The notes below the pieces were generated by a model. That model worked only from the letters and a program-made list of their open reading frames with translations. It was not told the origin of the DNA and made no database searches. Both the position numbers and the translations under genes were made by a program. From the NCBI GenBank assembly GCA_030267565.1, contig BRXU01000009.1:161501-225500 (forward strand): 64,000 nt of DNA. Direction: 5' to 3'. Below are positions 50,101-62,640 of this stretch, one piece after another. Positions within the stretch are counted from its first letter, which is position 1. Every line of letters begins with the position of its first letter. The stretch is from Pleodorina starrii. Lineage: Eukaryota; Chlorophyta; Chlorophyceae; Chlamydomonadales; Volvocaceae.

Positions 50101-53100
50101 TGCCTCATCTTATTGATTTTGACCATACAATGACAACGCTTTCTCATATTGTCATTGTTGTGGCTTTGGGTGAGCAATTGGCGGTTGCTTATTTGGTTAC
50201 TGGTAAGCCAGCGGCGCACCGTCCTTAAATGAGCCTGATTCTAAGGACAGCTACCCTGGGCCGTCATCTTACGTAATCCTGCCGGACCAATACCCGTTTT
50301 CACCCCACCCTATCCCATATGCAACACAACCCCAACATATGTAATCATATAATAAATATATACTTTATTGCATGAACTAAATATAGATAATATATATGTA
50401 TATAATATATAAAAGCATGTAATAAAGCGTATAACGTATATTACATACTATCATTTATATACTATCTAATTATCTAATGCCACCCCCTTGTTTGGGCGCC
50501 TGGGGCGCCTGTGCGCCTGCTGGATCCGGCAGGCAAACGTGGCAACGGTGTAACATTCTTAGGACATGCAAGCGCGGCGTCATATTTTTGTTTATTTTGC
50601 GACAAATGTTTGCGTGGCATCAAGGCGCTAATTCAGTGACGTAATACAAATGCCATTTTTCTAGACACTTTGCGATAATTATTTCATTGCGAGTAATTAG
50701 AGGAACAGTACTACGGTACTCTGCTGCTAGCTGATGGTTTATTTACATCCCGATCTTCCATCTGCTGTTTCTGCTGTCGCTTGCAGGTGGAACCAGCAGC
50801 GGCAGCAGCAGCAGCAGCGGCAGCGGCAGCAGTAGCACTACTAACAGTGTGCCCTGTAGCACACCCAACGCGGCGTGGGATGGTAAAATGTGTTTTTGCC
50901 AGGCCCCCAACGTCTATGTGGGGGGCAAGGCGTGCTGTTCGCCGGGAGGTGTGTGGAGCGACTCGCAGAACAAGTGTGTGTGTCCGGCTGGCACGGCATG
51001 GTCGGACCAGACCAAGAGCTGCATGACCAGCAGCAGCACGGGTATGTATGTTCAGGCTTTTGCCAGCCTGGAGGGTTGCCTGTCTGCTGCTGCTACGCAC
51101 CGTACTGCGTGCTCCACATTCGTTACTTGCGAAGCAATGTTTTTCGAGGCCCGGAAGTCTAGTATTTTTGTCTAGAGTCTCGATGTATTTGCAAGAGGCC
51201 GACTGGATTGCATTAGAGACTTTTATTCGGGGCTTGCGAGCAGCGGCGGGGCACGCACCAAATCTGCGAAATCCCTTCGCACGTCCAGCGCAAGGCAAAA
51301 TAAAGCGGCAACTGATGACTAGCAGTTCAACGGTAGGATCAAGCGAAATCCCCCGGAGGATTGCACAAACTGTCTAATTCATCACTTATCCTAGCAGTGG
51401 CCGCCGGTCAGTTATCCTGTCAGCAACCTGTGATGCATACTTACTGCTGGGGTGGGTCCCAAGCAATAAAATGATAATCATCCCGGATCGCAATCTATAT
51501 CCTAGCCGGCCAAGGGCCATTGTTTGCCTCATCTTATTGATTTTGACCATACAATGACAACGCTTTCTCATATTGTCATTGTTGTGGCTTTGGGTGAGCA
51601 ATTGGCGGTTGCTTACTTGGTTACTGGTAAGCCAGCGGCGCACCGTCCTTAAATGAGCCTGATTCTAAGGACAGCTACCCTGGGCCGTCATCTTAATAAT
51701 CCTGCCGGACCAATACCCGTTTTCACCCCACCCTATCCCATATGTAACACAACCCCAACATATGCATGTAATCATATAATAATTATATACTGTATCGTAT
51801 GAACTAATTATAAATAATATATATGTATATAATATATAAAAGCATGTAATAAAGCGTATAACGTATATTACATACTATCATTTATATACTATCTAATTAT
51901 CTAATGCCACCCCCTTGTTTGGGCGCCTGGGGGCGCCTGTGCGCCTGCTGGATCCGGCAGGCAAACGTGGCAACGGTGTAACATTCTTAGGACATGCAAG
52001 CGCGGCGTCATATTTTTGTTTAATTTTGCGACAAATGTTTGCGTGGCATCAAGGCGCTAATTCAGTGACGTAATACAAATGCCATTTTTCTAGACACTTT
52101 GCGATAATTATTTCATTGCGAGTAATTAGAGGAACAGTACTACGGTACTCTGCTGCTAGCTGATGGTTTATTTACATCCCGATCTTCCATCTGCTGTTTC
52201 TGCTGTCGCTTGCAGGTGGAACCAGCAGCGGCAGCAGCAGCAGCAGCGGCAGCGGCAGCAGTAGCACTACTAACAGTGTGCCCTGTAGCACACCCAACGC
52301 GGCGTGGGATGGTAAAATGTGTTTTTGCCAGGCCCCCAACGTCTATGTGGGGGGCAAGGCGTGCTGTTCGCCGGGAGGTGTGTGGAGCGACTCGCAGAAC
52401 AAGTGTGTGTGTCCGGCTGGCACGGCATGGTCGGACCAGACCAAGAGCTGCATGACCAGCAGCAGCACGGGTATGTATGTTCAGGCTTTTGCCAGCCTGG
52501 AGGGTTGCCTGTCTGCTGCTGCTACGCACCGTACTGCGTGCTCCACATTCGTTACTTGCGAAGCAATGTTTTTCGAGGCCCGGAAGTCTAGTATTTTTGT
52601 CTAGAGTTTCGATGTACTTGCAAGAGGCCGACTGGATTGCATTAGATACTTTTTTCTGGGCTTGCGAGCAGCGGCGGGGCACGCACCAAATCTGCGAAAT
52701 CCCTTCGCACGTCCAGCGCAAGGCAAAAGCGGCAACTGACTAGCAGTTCAACGGTAGGATCAAGCGAAATCCCCCGGAGGATTGCACAAACTGTCTAATT
52801 CATCACTTATCCTAGCAGTGGCCGCCGGTCAGTTATCCTGTCAGCAAACTGTGATGCATACTTACTGCTGGGGTGGGTCCCAAGCAATAAAATGATAATC
52901 CTCCCGGATCGCAGTCTATATCCTAGCCGGCCAAGGGCCATTGTTTGCCTCATCTTATTGATTTTGACCATACAATGACAACGCTTTCTCATATTGTCAT
53001 TGTTGTGGCTTTGGGTGAGCAATTGGCGGTTGCTTATTTGGTTACTGGTAAGCCAGCGGCGCACCGTCCTTAAATGAGCCTGATTCTAAGGACAGCTACC

Positions 53101-56100
53101 CTGGGCCGTCATCTTACGTAATCCTGCCGGACCAATACCCGTTTTCACCCCACCCTATCCCATATGCAACACAACCCCAACATATGTAATCATATAATAA
53201 ATATATACTTTATTGCATGAACTAAATATAGATAATATATATGTATATAATATATAAAAGCATGTAATAAAGCGTATAACGTATATTACATACTATCATT
53301 TATATACTATCTAATTATCTAATGCCACCCCCTTGTTTGGGCGCCTGGGGCGCCTGTGCGCCTGCTGGATCCGGCAGGCAAACGTGGCAACGGTGTAACA
53401 TTCTTAGGACATGCAAGCGCGGCGTCATATTTTTGTTTATTTTGCGACAAATGTTTGCGTGGCATCAAGGCGCTAATTCAGTGACGTAATACAAATGCCA
53501 TTTTTCTAGACACTTTGCGATAATTATTTCATTGCGAGTAATTAGAGGAACAGTACTACGGTACTCTGCTGCTAGCTGATGGTTTATTTACATCCCGATC
53601 TTCCATCTGCTGTTTCTGCTGTCGCTTGCAGGTGGAACCAGCAGCGGCAGCAGCAGCAGCAGCGGCAGCGGCAGCAGTAGCACTACTAACAGTGTGCCCT
53701 GTAGCACACCCAACGCGGCGTGGGATGGTAAAATGTGTTTTTGCCAGGCCCCCAACGTCTATGTGGGGGGCAAGGCGTGCTGTTCGCCGGGAGGTGTGTG
53801 GAGCGACTCGCAGAACAAGTGTGTGTGTCCGGCTGGCACGGCATGGTCGGACCAGACCAAGAGCTGCATGACCAGCAGCAGCACGGGTATGTATGTTCAG
53901 GCTTTTGCCAGCCTGGAGGGTTGCCTGTCTGCTGCTGCTACGCACCGTACTGCGTGCTCCACATTCGTTACTTGATTGCGAAGCAATGTTTTTCGAGGCC
54001 CGGAAGTCTAGTATTTTTGTCTAGAGTTTCGATGTATTTGCAAGAGGCCGACTGGATTGCATTAGAGACTTTTATTCGGGGCTTGCGAGCAGCGGCGGGG
54101 CACGCACCAAATCTGCGAAATCCCTTCGCACGTCCAGCGCAAGGCAAAAGCGGCAACTGACTAGCAGTTCAACGGTAGGATCAAGCGAAATCCCCCGGAG
54201 GATTGCACAAACTGTCTAATTCATCACTTATCCTAGCAGTGGCCGCCGGTCAGTTATCCTGTCAGCAATCTGTGATGCATACTTACTGCTGGGGTGGGTC
54301 CCAAGCAATAAAATGATAATCCTCCCGGATCGCAGTCTATATCCTAGCCGGCCAAGGGCCATTGTTTGCCTCATCTTATTGATTTTGACCATACAATGAC
54401 AACGCTTTCTCATCTTGTCATTGTTGTGGCTTTGGGTGAGCAATTGGCGGTTGCTTACTTGGTTACTGGTAAGCCAGCGGCGCACCGTCCTTAAATGAGC
54501 CTGATTCTAAGGACAGCTACCCTGGGCCGTCATCTTAATCCTGCCGGACCAATACCCGTTTTCACCCCACCCTATCCCATATGCAACACAACCCCAACAT
54601 ATGTAATCATATAATAATTATATACTGTATCGTATGAACTAATTATAAATAATATATATGTATATAATATATAAAAGCATGTAATAAAGCGTATAACGTA
54701 TATTACATACTATCATTTATATACTATCTAATTATCTAATGCCACCCCCTTGTTTGGGCGCCTGGGGGCGCCTGTGCGCCTGCTGGATCCGGCAGGCAAA
54801 CGTGGCAACGGTGTAACATTCTTAGGACATGCAAGCGCGGCGTCATATTTTTGTTTAATTTTGCGACAAATGTTTGCGTGGCATCAAGGCGCTAATTCAG
54901 TGACGTAATACAAATGCCATTTTTCTAGACACTTTGCGATAATTATTTCATTGCGAGTAATTAGAGGAACAGTACTACGGTACTCTGCTGCTAGCTGATG
55001 GTTTATTTACATCCCGATCTTCCATCTGCTGTTTCTGCTGTCGCTTGCAGGTGGAACCAGCAGCGGCAGCAGCAGCAGCAGCGGCAGCGGCAGCAGTAGC
55101 ACTACTAACAGTGTGCCCTGTAGCACACCCAACGCGGCGTGGGATGGTAAAATGTGTTTTTGCCAGGCCCCCAACGTCTATGTGGGGGGCAAGGCGTGCT
55201 GTTCGCCGGGAGGTGTGTGGAGCGACTCGCAGAACAAGTGTGTGTGTCCGGCTGGCACGGCATGGTCGGACCAGACCAAGAGCTGCATGACCAGCAGCAG
55301 CACGGGTATGTATGTTCAGGCTTTTGCCAGCCTGGAGGGTTGCCTGTCTGCTGCTGCTACGCACCGTACTGCGTGCTCCACATTCGTTACTTGCGAAGCA
55401 ATGTTTTTCGAGGCCCGGAAGTCTAGTATTTTTGTCTAGAGTTTCGATGTACTTGCAAGAGGCCGACTGGATTGCATTAGATACTTTTTTCTGGGCTTGC
55501 GAGCAGCGGCGGGGCACGCACCAAATCTGCGAAATCCCTTCGCACGTCCAGCGCAAGGCAAAAGCGGCAACTGACTAGCAGTTCAACGGTAGGATCAAGC
55601 GAAATCCCCCGGAGGATTGCACAAACTGTCTAATTCATCACTTATCCTAGCAGTGGCCGCCGGTCAGTTATCCTGTCAGCAAACTGTGATGCATACTTAC
55701 TGCTGGGGTGGGTCCCAAGCAATAAAATGATAATCCTCCCGGATCGCAGTCTATATCCTAGCCGGCCAAGGGCCATTGTTTGCCTCATCTTATTGATTTT
55801 GACCATACAATGACAACGCTTTCTCATATTGTCATTGTTGTGGCTTTGGGTGAGCAATTGGCGGTTGCTTATTTGGTTACTGGTAAGCCAGCGGCGCACC
55901 GTCCTTAAATGAGCCTGATTCTAAGGACAGCTACCCTGGGCCGTCATCTTACGTAATCCTGCCGGACCAATACCCGTTTTCACCCCACCCTATCCCATAT
56001 GCAACACAACCCCAACATATGTAATCATATAATAAATATATACTTTATTGCATGAACTAAATATAGATAATATATATGTATATAATATATAAAAGCATGT

Positions 56101-59100
56101 AATAAAGCGTATAACGTATATTACATACTATCATTTATATACTATCTAATTATCTAATGCCACCCCCTTGTTTGGGCGCCTGGGGCGCCTGTGCGCCTGC
56201 TGGATCCGGCAGGCAAACGTGGCAACGGTGTAACATTCTTAGGACATGCAAGCGCGGCGTCATATTTTTGTTTATTTTGCGACAAATGTTTGCGTGGCAT
56301 CAAGGCGCTAATTCAGTGACGTAATACAAATGCCATTTTTCTAGACACTTTGCGATAATTATTTCATTGCGAGTAATTAGAGGAACAGTACTACGGTACT
56401 CTGCTGCTAGCTGATGGTTTATTTACATCCCGATCTTCCATCTGCTGTTTCTGCTGTCGCTTGCAGGTGGAACCAGCAGCGGCAGCAGCAGCAGCAGCGG
56501 CAGCGGCAGCAGTAGCACTACTAACAGTGTGCCCTGTAGCACACCCAACGCGGCGTGGGATGGTAAAATGTGTTTTTGCCAGGCCCCCAACGTCTATGTG
56601 GGGGGCAAGGCGTGCTGTTCGCCGGGAGGTGTGTGGAGCGACTCGCAGAACAAGTGTGTGTGTCCGGCTGGCACGGCATGGTCGGACCAGACCAAGAGCT
56701 GCATGACCAGCAGCAGCACGGGTATGTATGTTCAGGCTTTTGCCAGCCTGGAGGGTTGCCTGTCTGCTGCTGCTACGCACCGTACTGCGTGCTCCACATT
56801 CGTTACTTGATTGCGAAGCAATGTTTTTCGAGGCCCGGAAGTCTAGTATTTTTGTCTAGAGTTTCGATGTATTTGCAAGAGGCCGACTGGATTGCATTAG
56901 AGACTTTTATTCGGGGCTTGCGAGCAGCGGCGGGGCACGCACCAAATCTGCGAAATCCCTTCGCACGTCCAGCGCAAGGCAAAAGCGGCAACTGACTAGC
57001 AGTTCAACGGTAGGATCAAGCGAAATCCCCCGGAGGATTGCACAAACTGTCTAATTCATCACTTATCCTAGCAGTGGCCGCCGGTCAGTTATCCTGTCAG
57101 CAATCTGTGATGCATACTTACTGCTGGGGTGGGTCCCAAGCAATAAAATGATAATCCTCCCGGATCGCAGTCTATATCCTAGCCGGCCAAGGGCCATTGT
57201 TTGCCTCATCTTATTGATTTTGACCATACAATGACAACGCTTTCTCATCTTGTCATTGTTGTGGCTTTGGGTGAGCAATTGGCGGTTGCTTACTTGGTTA
57301 CTGGTAAGCCAGCGGCGCACCGTCCTTAAATGAGCCTGATTCTAAGGACAGCTACCCTGGGCCGTCATCTTAATCCTGCCGGACCAATACCCGTTTTCAC
57401 CCCACCCTATCCCATATGCAACACAACCCCAACATATGTAATCATATAATAAATATATACTGTATTGCATGAACTAAATATAGATAATATATATGTATAT
57501 AATATATAAAAGCATGTAATAAAGCGTATAACGTATATTACATACTATCATTTATATACTATCTAATTATCTAATGCCACCCCCTTGTTTGGGCGCCTGG
57601 GGCGCCTGTGCGCCTGCTGGATCCGGCAGGCAAACGTGGCAACGGTGTAACATTCTTAGGACATGCAAGCGCGGCGTCATATTTTTGTTTATTTTGCGAC
57701 AAATGTTTGCGTGGCATCAAGGCGCTAATTCAGTGACGTAATACAAATGCCATTTTTCTAGACACTTTGCGATAATTATTTCATTGCGAGTAATTAGAGG
57801 AACAGTACTACGGTACTCTCTGCTAGCTGATGGTTTATTTACATCCCGATCTTCCATCTGCTGTTTCTGCTGTCGCTTGCAGGTGGAACCAGCAGCGGCA
57901 GCAGCAGCAGCAGCGGCAGCGGCAGCAGTAGCACTACTAACAGTGTGCCCTGTAGCACACCCAACGCGGCGTGGGATGGTAAAATGTGTTTTTGCCAGGC
58001 CCCCAACGTCTATGTGGGGGGCAAGGCGTGCTGTTCGCCGGGAGGTGTGTGGAGCGACTCGCAGAACAAGTGTGTGTGTCCGGCTGGCACGGCATGGTCG
58101 GACCAGACCAAGAGGTGCATGACCAGCAGCAGCACGGGTATGTATGTTCAGGCTTTTGCCAGCCTGGAGGGTTGCCTGTCTGCTGCTGCTACGCACCGTA
58201 CTGCGTGCTCCACATTCGTTACTTGCGAAGCAATGTTTTTCGAGGCCCGGAAGTCTAGTATTTTTGTCTAGAGTTTCGATGTACTTGCAAGAGGCCGACT
58301 GGATTGCATTAGATACTTTTTTCTGGGCTTGCGAGCAGCGGCGGGGCACGCACCAAATCTGCGAAATCCCTTCGCACGTCCAGCGCAAGGCAAAAGCGGC
58401 AACTGACTAGCAGTTCAACGGTAGGATCAAGCGAAATCCCCCGGAGGATTGCACAAACTGTCTAATTCATCACTTATCCTAGCAGTGGCCGCCGGTCAGT
58501 TATCCTGTCAGCAAACTGTGATGCATACTTACTGCTGGGGTGGGTCCCAAGCAATAAAATGATAATCCTCCCGGATCGCAGTCTATATCCTAGCCGGCCA
58601 AGGGCCATTGTTTGCCTCATCTTATTGATTTTGACCATACAATGACAACGCTTTCTCATATTGTCATTGTTGTGGCTTTGGGTGAGCAATTGGCGGTTGC
58701 TTATTTGGTTACTGGTAAGCCAGCGGCGCACCGTCCTTAAATGAGCCTGATTCTAAGGACAGCTACCCTGGGCCGTCATCTTAATCCTGCCGGACCAATA
58801 CCCGTTTTCACCCCACCCTATCCCATATGCAACACAACCCCAACATATGTAATCATATAATAAATATATACTTTATTGCATGAACTAAATATAGATAATA
58901 TATATGTATATAATATATAAAAGCATGTAATAAAGCGTATAACGTATATTACATACTATCATTTATATACTATCTAATTATCTAATGCCACCCCCTTGTT
59001 TGGGCGCCTGGGGCGCCTGTGCGCCTGCTGGATCCGGCAGGCAAACGTGGCAACGGTGTAACATTCTTAGGACATGCAAGCGCGGCGTCATATTTTTGTT

Positions 59101-60628
59101 TATTTTGCGACAAATGTTTGCGTGGCATCAAGGCGCTAATTCAGTGACGTAATACAAATGCCATTTTTCTAGACACTTTGCGATAATTATTTCATTGCGA
59201 GTAATTAGAGGAACAGTACTACGGTACTCTGCTGCTAGCTGATGGTTTATTTACATCCCGATCTTCCATCTGCTGTTTCTGCTGTCGCTTGCAGGTGGAA
59301 CCAGCAGCGGCAGCAGCAGCAGCAGCGGCAGCGGCAGCAGTAGCACTACTAACAGTGTGCCCTGTAGCACACCCAACGCGGCGTGGGATGGTAAAATGTG
59401 TTTTTGCCAGGCCCCCAACGTCTATGTGGGGGGCAAGGCGTGCTGTTCGCCGGGAGGTGTGTGGAGCGACTCGCAGAACAAGTGTGTGTGTCCGGCTGGC
59501 ACGGCATGGTCGGACCAGACCAAGAGCTGCATGACCAGCAGCAGCACGGGTATGTATGTTCAGGCTTTTGCCAGCCTGGAGGGTTGCCTGTCTGCTGCTG
59601 CTACGCACCGTACTGCGTGCTCCACATTCGTTACTTGCGAAGCAATGTTTTTCGAGGCCCGGAAGTCTAGTATCCCTTCGCACGTCCAGCGCAAGGCAAA
59701 ATAAAGCGGCAACTGATGACTAGCAGTTCAACGGTAGGATCAAGCGAAATCCCCCGGAGGATTGCACAAACTGTCTAATTCATCACTTATCCTAGCAGTG
59801 GCCGCCGGTCAGTTATCCTGTCAGCAACCTGTGATGCATACTTACTGCTGGGGTGGGTCCCAAGCAAGAATATGATAATCCTCCCGGATCGCAATCTATA
59901 TCCTAGCCGGCCAAGGGCCATTGTTTGCCTCATCTTATTGATTTTGACCATACAATGACAACGCTTTCTCATATTGTCATTGTTGTGGCTTTGGGTGAGC
60001 AATTGGCGGTTGCTTACTTGGTTACTGGTAAGCCAGCGGCGCACCGTCCTTAAATGAGCCTGATTCTAAGGACAGCTACCCTGGGCCGTCATCTTAATAA
60101 TCCTGCCGGACCAATACCCGTTTTCACCCCACCCTATCCCATATGTAACACAACCCCAACATATGCATGTAATCATATAATAATTATATACTGTATCGTA
60201 TGAACTAATTATAAATAATATATATGTATATAATAATAAATGATATAAATAAAGCGTATAACGTATTTTACATACTATATTTTATATACTTTCTAATAAT
60301 CTAATGCCACCCCCTTGTTTGGGCACCTGGGGGCGCCTGTGCGCCTGCTGGATCCAGCAGCAAAAGTGGCAACAGTGTAACATTCTTAGGACATGCAAGC
60401 GCGGCGTCATTTTCTTGTTTTTTTTTGCGGCAAAATTTCGCGTGGCATCAAGGCGCTAATTCAGTGACGTAATACAAATGCCATTTTTCTAGACACTTCG
60501 CGATGATTATTTCATTGCGAGTAATTAGAGGAACAGTACTACGGTACTCTCTGCTAGCTGATGGTTTATTTACATCCCGATCTTCCATCTGCTGTTTCTG
60601 CTGTCGCTTGCAGGTGGAACCAGCAGCG

Positions 60629-60659
<31 letters not shown>

Positions 60660-60852
60660 CACTGCTAACAGTGTGCCCTGTAGCACACCCAACGCGGCGT
60701 GGGATGGTAAAAAGTGTTTTTGCCAGGCCCCCAACGTCTATGTGGGGGGCAAGGCGTGTTGTTCGCCGGGAGGTGTGTGGAGCGACTCGCAGAACAAGTG
60801 TGTGTGTCCGGCTGGTACAGCATGGTCGGAGCAGACCAAGAGCTGCAGGTAA
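44179..60852 (+). CDS. Extracellular-type protein with 11 tandem eight-cysteine modules
   Basis: Thirteen exons seen: 44179-44318, 44611-45232, then one module per exon at 45519-45791, 47945-48196, 49371-49625, 50787-51041, 52216-52470, 53632-53886, 55051-55305, 56467-56721, 57883-58137, 59295-59549 and 60614-60852. All joins agree in phase; about 1188 residues plus an unseen start. Exons 44179 and 44611 give a 250-residue Cys-containing domain (ASPPWCLLFWNFGKPECD, DNVCLTGWDM, GDRYCLAATGP, QLWFIPHS; faintly like a ricin-B QxW fold). Each module is a Ser/Gly/Thr linker followed by C-x11-C-x-C-x11-CC-x12-C-x-C-x12-C. The last module ends at TAA 60850 (read-through of a possible GTAAAA donor), with TGTAA at 61018. 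No start codon is assigned: the first exon needs a phase-1 partner upstream (34115-34217 fits), or translation begins at an ATG within the frame open at 44421 (MLPAGIYLNLASALFILPLH, signal-peptide-like). Ser-rich linkers and disulphide modules suggest a cell-wall or matrix protein. Confidence 0.75.
45519..60852 (+). repeat. Tandem array of 11 units, about 1.42 kb each, with a dimeric higher-order pattern
   Basis: Units measured acceptor to acceptor: 45519-47944 (2426 bases; 1428 without its insertion), 47945-49370, 49371-50786, 50787-52215, 52216-53631, 53632-55050, 55051-56466, 56467-57882, 57883-59294, 59295-60613 and a partial last unit. Exon and intron are nearly identical across inner units. 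Diagnostic variants alternate: units at 47945 and 50787 share GAGACTTTTATTCGGGG, AAAATAAAGCGG and TTAATAATCC; units at 49371, 52216 and 55051 share GATACTTTTTTCTGGG and TTACGTAATCC; units at 53632 and 56467 share ACTTGATTGCGAAG. Sister copies recur every 2832-2845 bases. The 59295 unit lacks about 115 bases after the module; the outermost units are the most diverged. Confidence 0.97.
46821..47818. mobile_element. 1-kb insertion in the first array intron
   Basis: In all other units the sequence runs GCCATTTTT-CTAGACACTTTG without a break; here 998 bases intervene. The left end starts with an inverted-repeat hairpin (GGGCGGGGCCCC ... GGGGCCCCGCCC, 46821-46862) and the right end again carries GGGGCCCCGCCC about 50 bases from the border. 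Inside, GGACTGT repeats (46880-46905). A two-base TT duplication at the borders is possible. No protein-coding capacity recognised. The right third matches 42386-42880, so it belongs to a family. Likely a non-autonomous transposon. Confidence 0.72.
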
Positions 60853-61017
60853 AAATAAGGTATGGAACGGTAATCAGGGTGGCGGCCGGCTATGCAGGTG
60901 GGTTTGGAGGGCGGCAGATCGTCATCAGGCAGATTTCTGTCTGAACGCATGCACGCCTGGGCTTGGTTAATACCTCGCTCGTTGCGTCCTGAGTGGGTTA
61001 AGCGGCGGCTCTCTCAT

Positions 61018-61022
61018 GTAAA
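61018..61022 (+). terminator. TGTAA polyadenylation signal after the module array
   Basis: TGTAA 166 bases after the TAA that ends the last module. TGTAA also occurs inside each array intron (for example CGGTGTAACATTC, near 46708), which may allow shorter transcripts. Confidence 0.45.
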
Positions 61023-62035
61023 TAATTTATGATTTTAGGGTTTGCAAGGCCTCGATTTCTGATGTTCGTTCGTCATCAATTATTGTGGCTCTAGTTGTTG
61101 ATGTTTTGCACTACTACGGCGGTTTGTAGACAGGCCATTGGGGGCCCCCTTGTCCACGCTGGCAACAGCAACCTACGTAAAAAGGTTAAAGCCATGTTGC
61201 TGACCAGCAACTTTTATTTGGTTTACACTCTCATGAGCAGAGGTCGTCGAGACAATAATGTGGCTGATGGCTATGGGGATTGCGCTGCTGGAGTGTATGC
61301 ATGTTGCAGTCATGCTGGAGCAAGTTATTTGTGTGCATGGCGGGCTTTTATACGTTCTGAGTAGTCTACCTAAATAGCTAGCTCTGGACCCGCGTGGTTT
61401 CAAAGAGGTTCCGCCAACCTTCACCATCATGGGGTTTATGGGGTTGGGTAGGTAGATGATAGTATTTCCCCTGCTGCCGGTCGTCAGTACGTAGAAAGAA
61501 GTGAGGCGTAATAAACGTACATACGCATTAACCGTGGCACCCACCCACCAAGGCGTGCATGAGTAGATAAACGTTGGTGCTCTATATGTGAGCTCGCTGA
61601 TGAGGTGCTTGCTTACTATCTATAGGCATTTAAATGTGTTATCCAATAGCGGTGTATGTGGATGCATGGAGCGAAGTTGAGTAGTGCGTACGTAACTGCA
61701 GATCCTACGACATACTTCAGGACCTTTCCATTCGTACATGCCTCGCAACGGACTGCGTTTTTGCTTGAAAGCCGACGACAGTCCACGCAGCAGTATCGAA
61801 GTTGTAAATTTGTTTTGGCTCGCTCGCTGATGATGTACAATTGTAAGTAAGCCTTATTCGGTTGATCACCGCGTCCCTGGACTCACCTCACAAGGAGGGG
61901 CGACACGCTGCGACATACATGCATGGACACGCTGGCCTTCTAAAACACACATAATCATCAGCTTTACCCTTCTCGCAAACTAATTGCGTTTTCATATCCA
62001 ATTTTTTCTGGCCTCGCAAAATAACCGCGTCGCAA
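61023..62035. other. No gene seen
   Basis: About 1 kb without recognisable coding signal on either strand. Confidence 0.45.
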
Positions 62036-62640
62036 AACAATCGTGGCAGTGCGGTATAGCCCCAGAGGTGCGGCTCAGCTCTGCGGGCAGCAAGGCCAGT
62101 GAGGCCCGCAACGCCAACAGGCTGGGCAAGCCCCGTGGGTCTGTCCTTCCGTCGCTGGGCAGCGGACTGCTATGAGCTCCGAACCACCAAAGGTTGGCGG
62201 CGAATGTATTGTTGCTGCAGCATCACTGCCGCAGGCAACCACCGTCTTTGCTGGCTTGGGGACGGAGCCAAGCAAGGGTACACCGTACCACGGCGCCTGC
62301 TGGGGCTAGCTTATGCCTACACCCAGCAGCCTTTCGTTCCAAGGAGGCCCTGCTCTCACCCAAGCGAGCGGCAGCAGCGCCGCCATCTGGGTCTGCAGCA
62401 CTTGTGGTGGCAGATGGCATGCCGGCGGCGGCAACACCCCTGACACCAAGCACACACGTGATGACGATGATACCATTTGAGGACAAGCAAATAAAATGTT
62501 CACGTTGTCGCCAGCAGTGGGAATCAGTAGCAGTGGCAAGTCGGAAATCAGCATCTAGGTCGACGAAGCGGCCGTCAGTGAGGGGCCATCTGCCGCCGGT
62601 ATTCGTCGTCCACAAGCCACCAGCAGCAGTGCCGACGTAA
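62036..62640 (+). other. Weak coding signal, exons uncertain
   Basis: Two plus-strand frames look protein-like: about 62070-62135 (GSKASEARNANRLGKPR, followed by a possible GTGGGT donor) and about 62331-62455 after a CACCCAGCAG acceptor (FRSKEALLSPKRAAAAPPSG, ALVVADGMPAAATPLTPST). They are Ala/Ser/Pro-rich and may be exons of the gene that runs off the right end. No family recognised; start, phase and joins not established. Confidence 0.28.

Noticed and set aside
45519..60852. CRISPR-like periodic array
   Set aside because: Units are 1.4 kb with a coding exon and introns in a eukaryotic genome; no short repeats with unique spacers.
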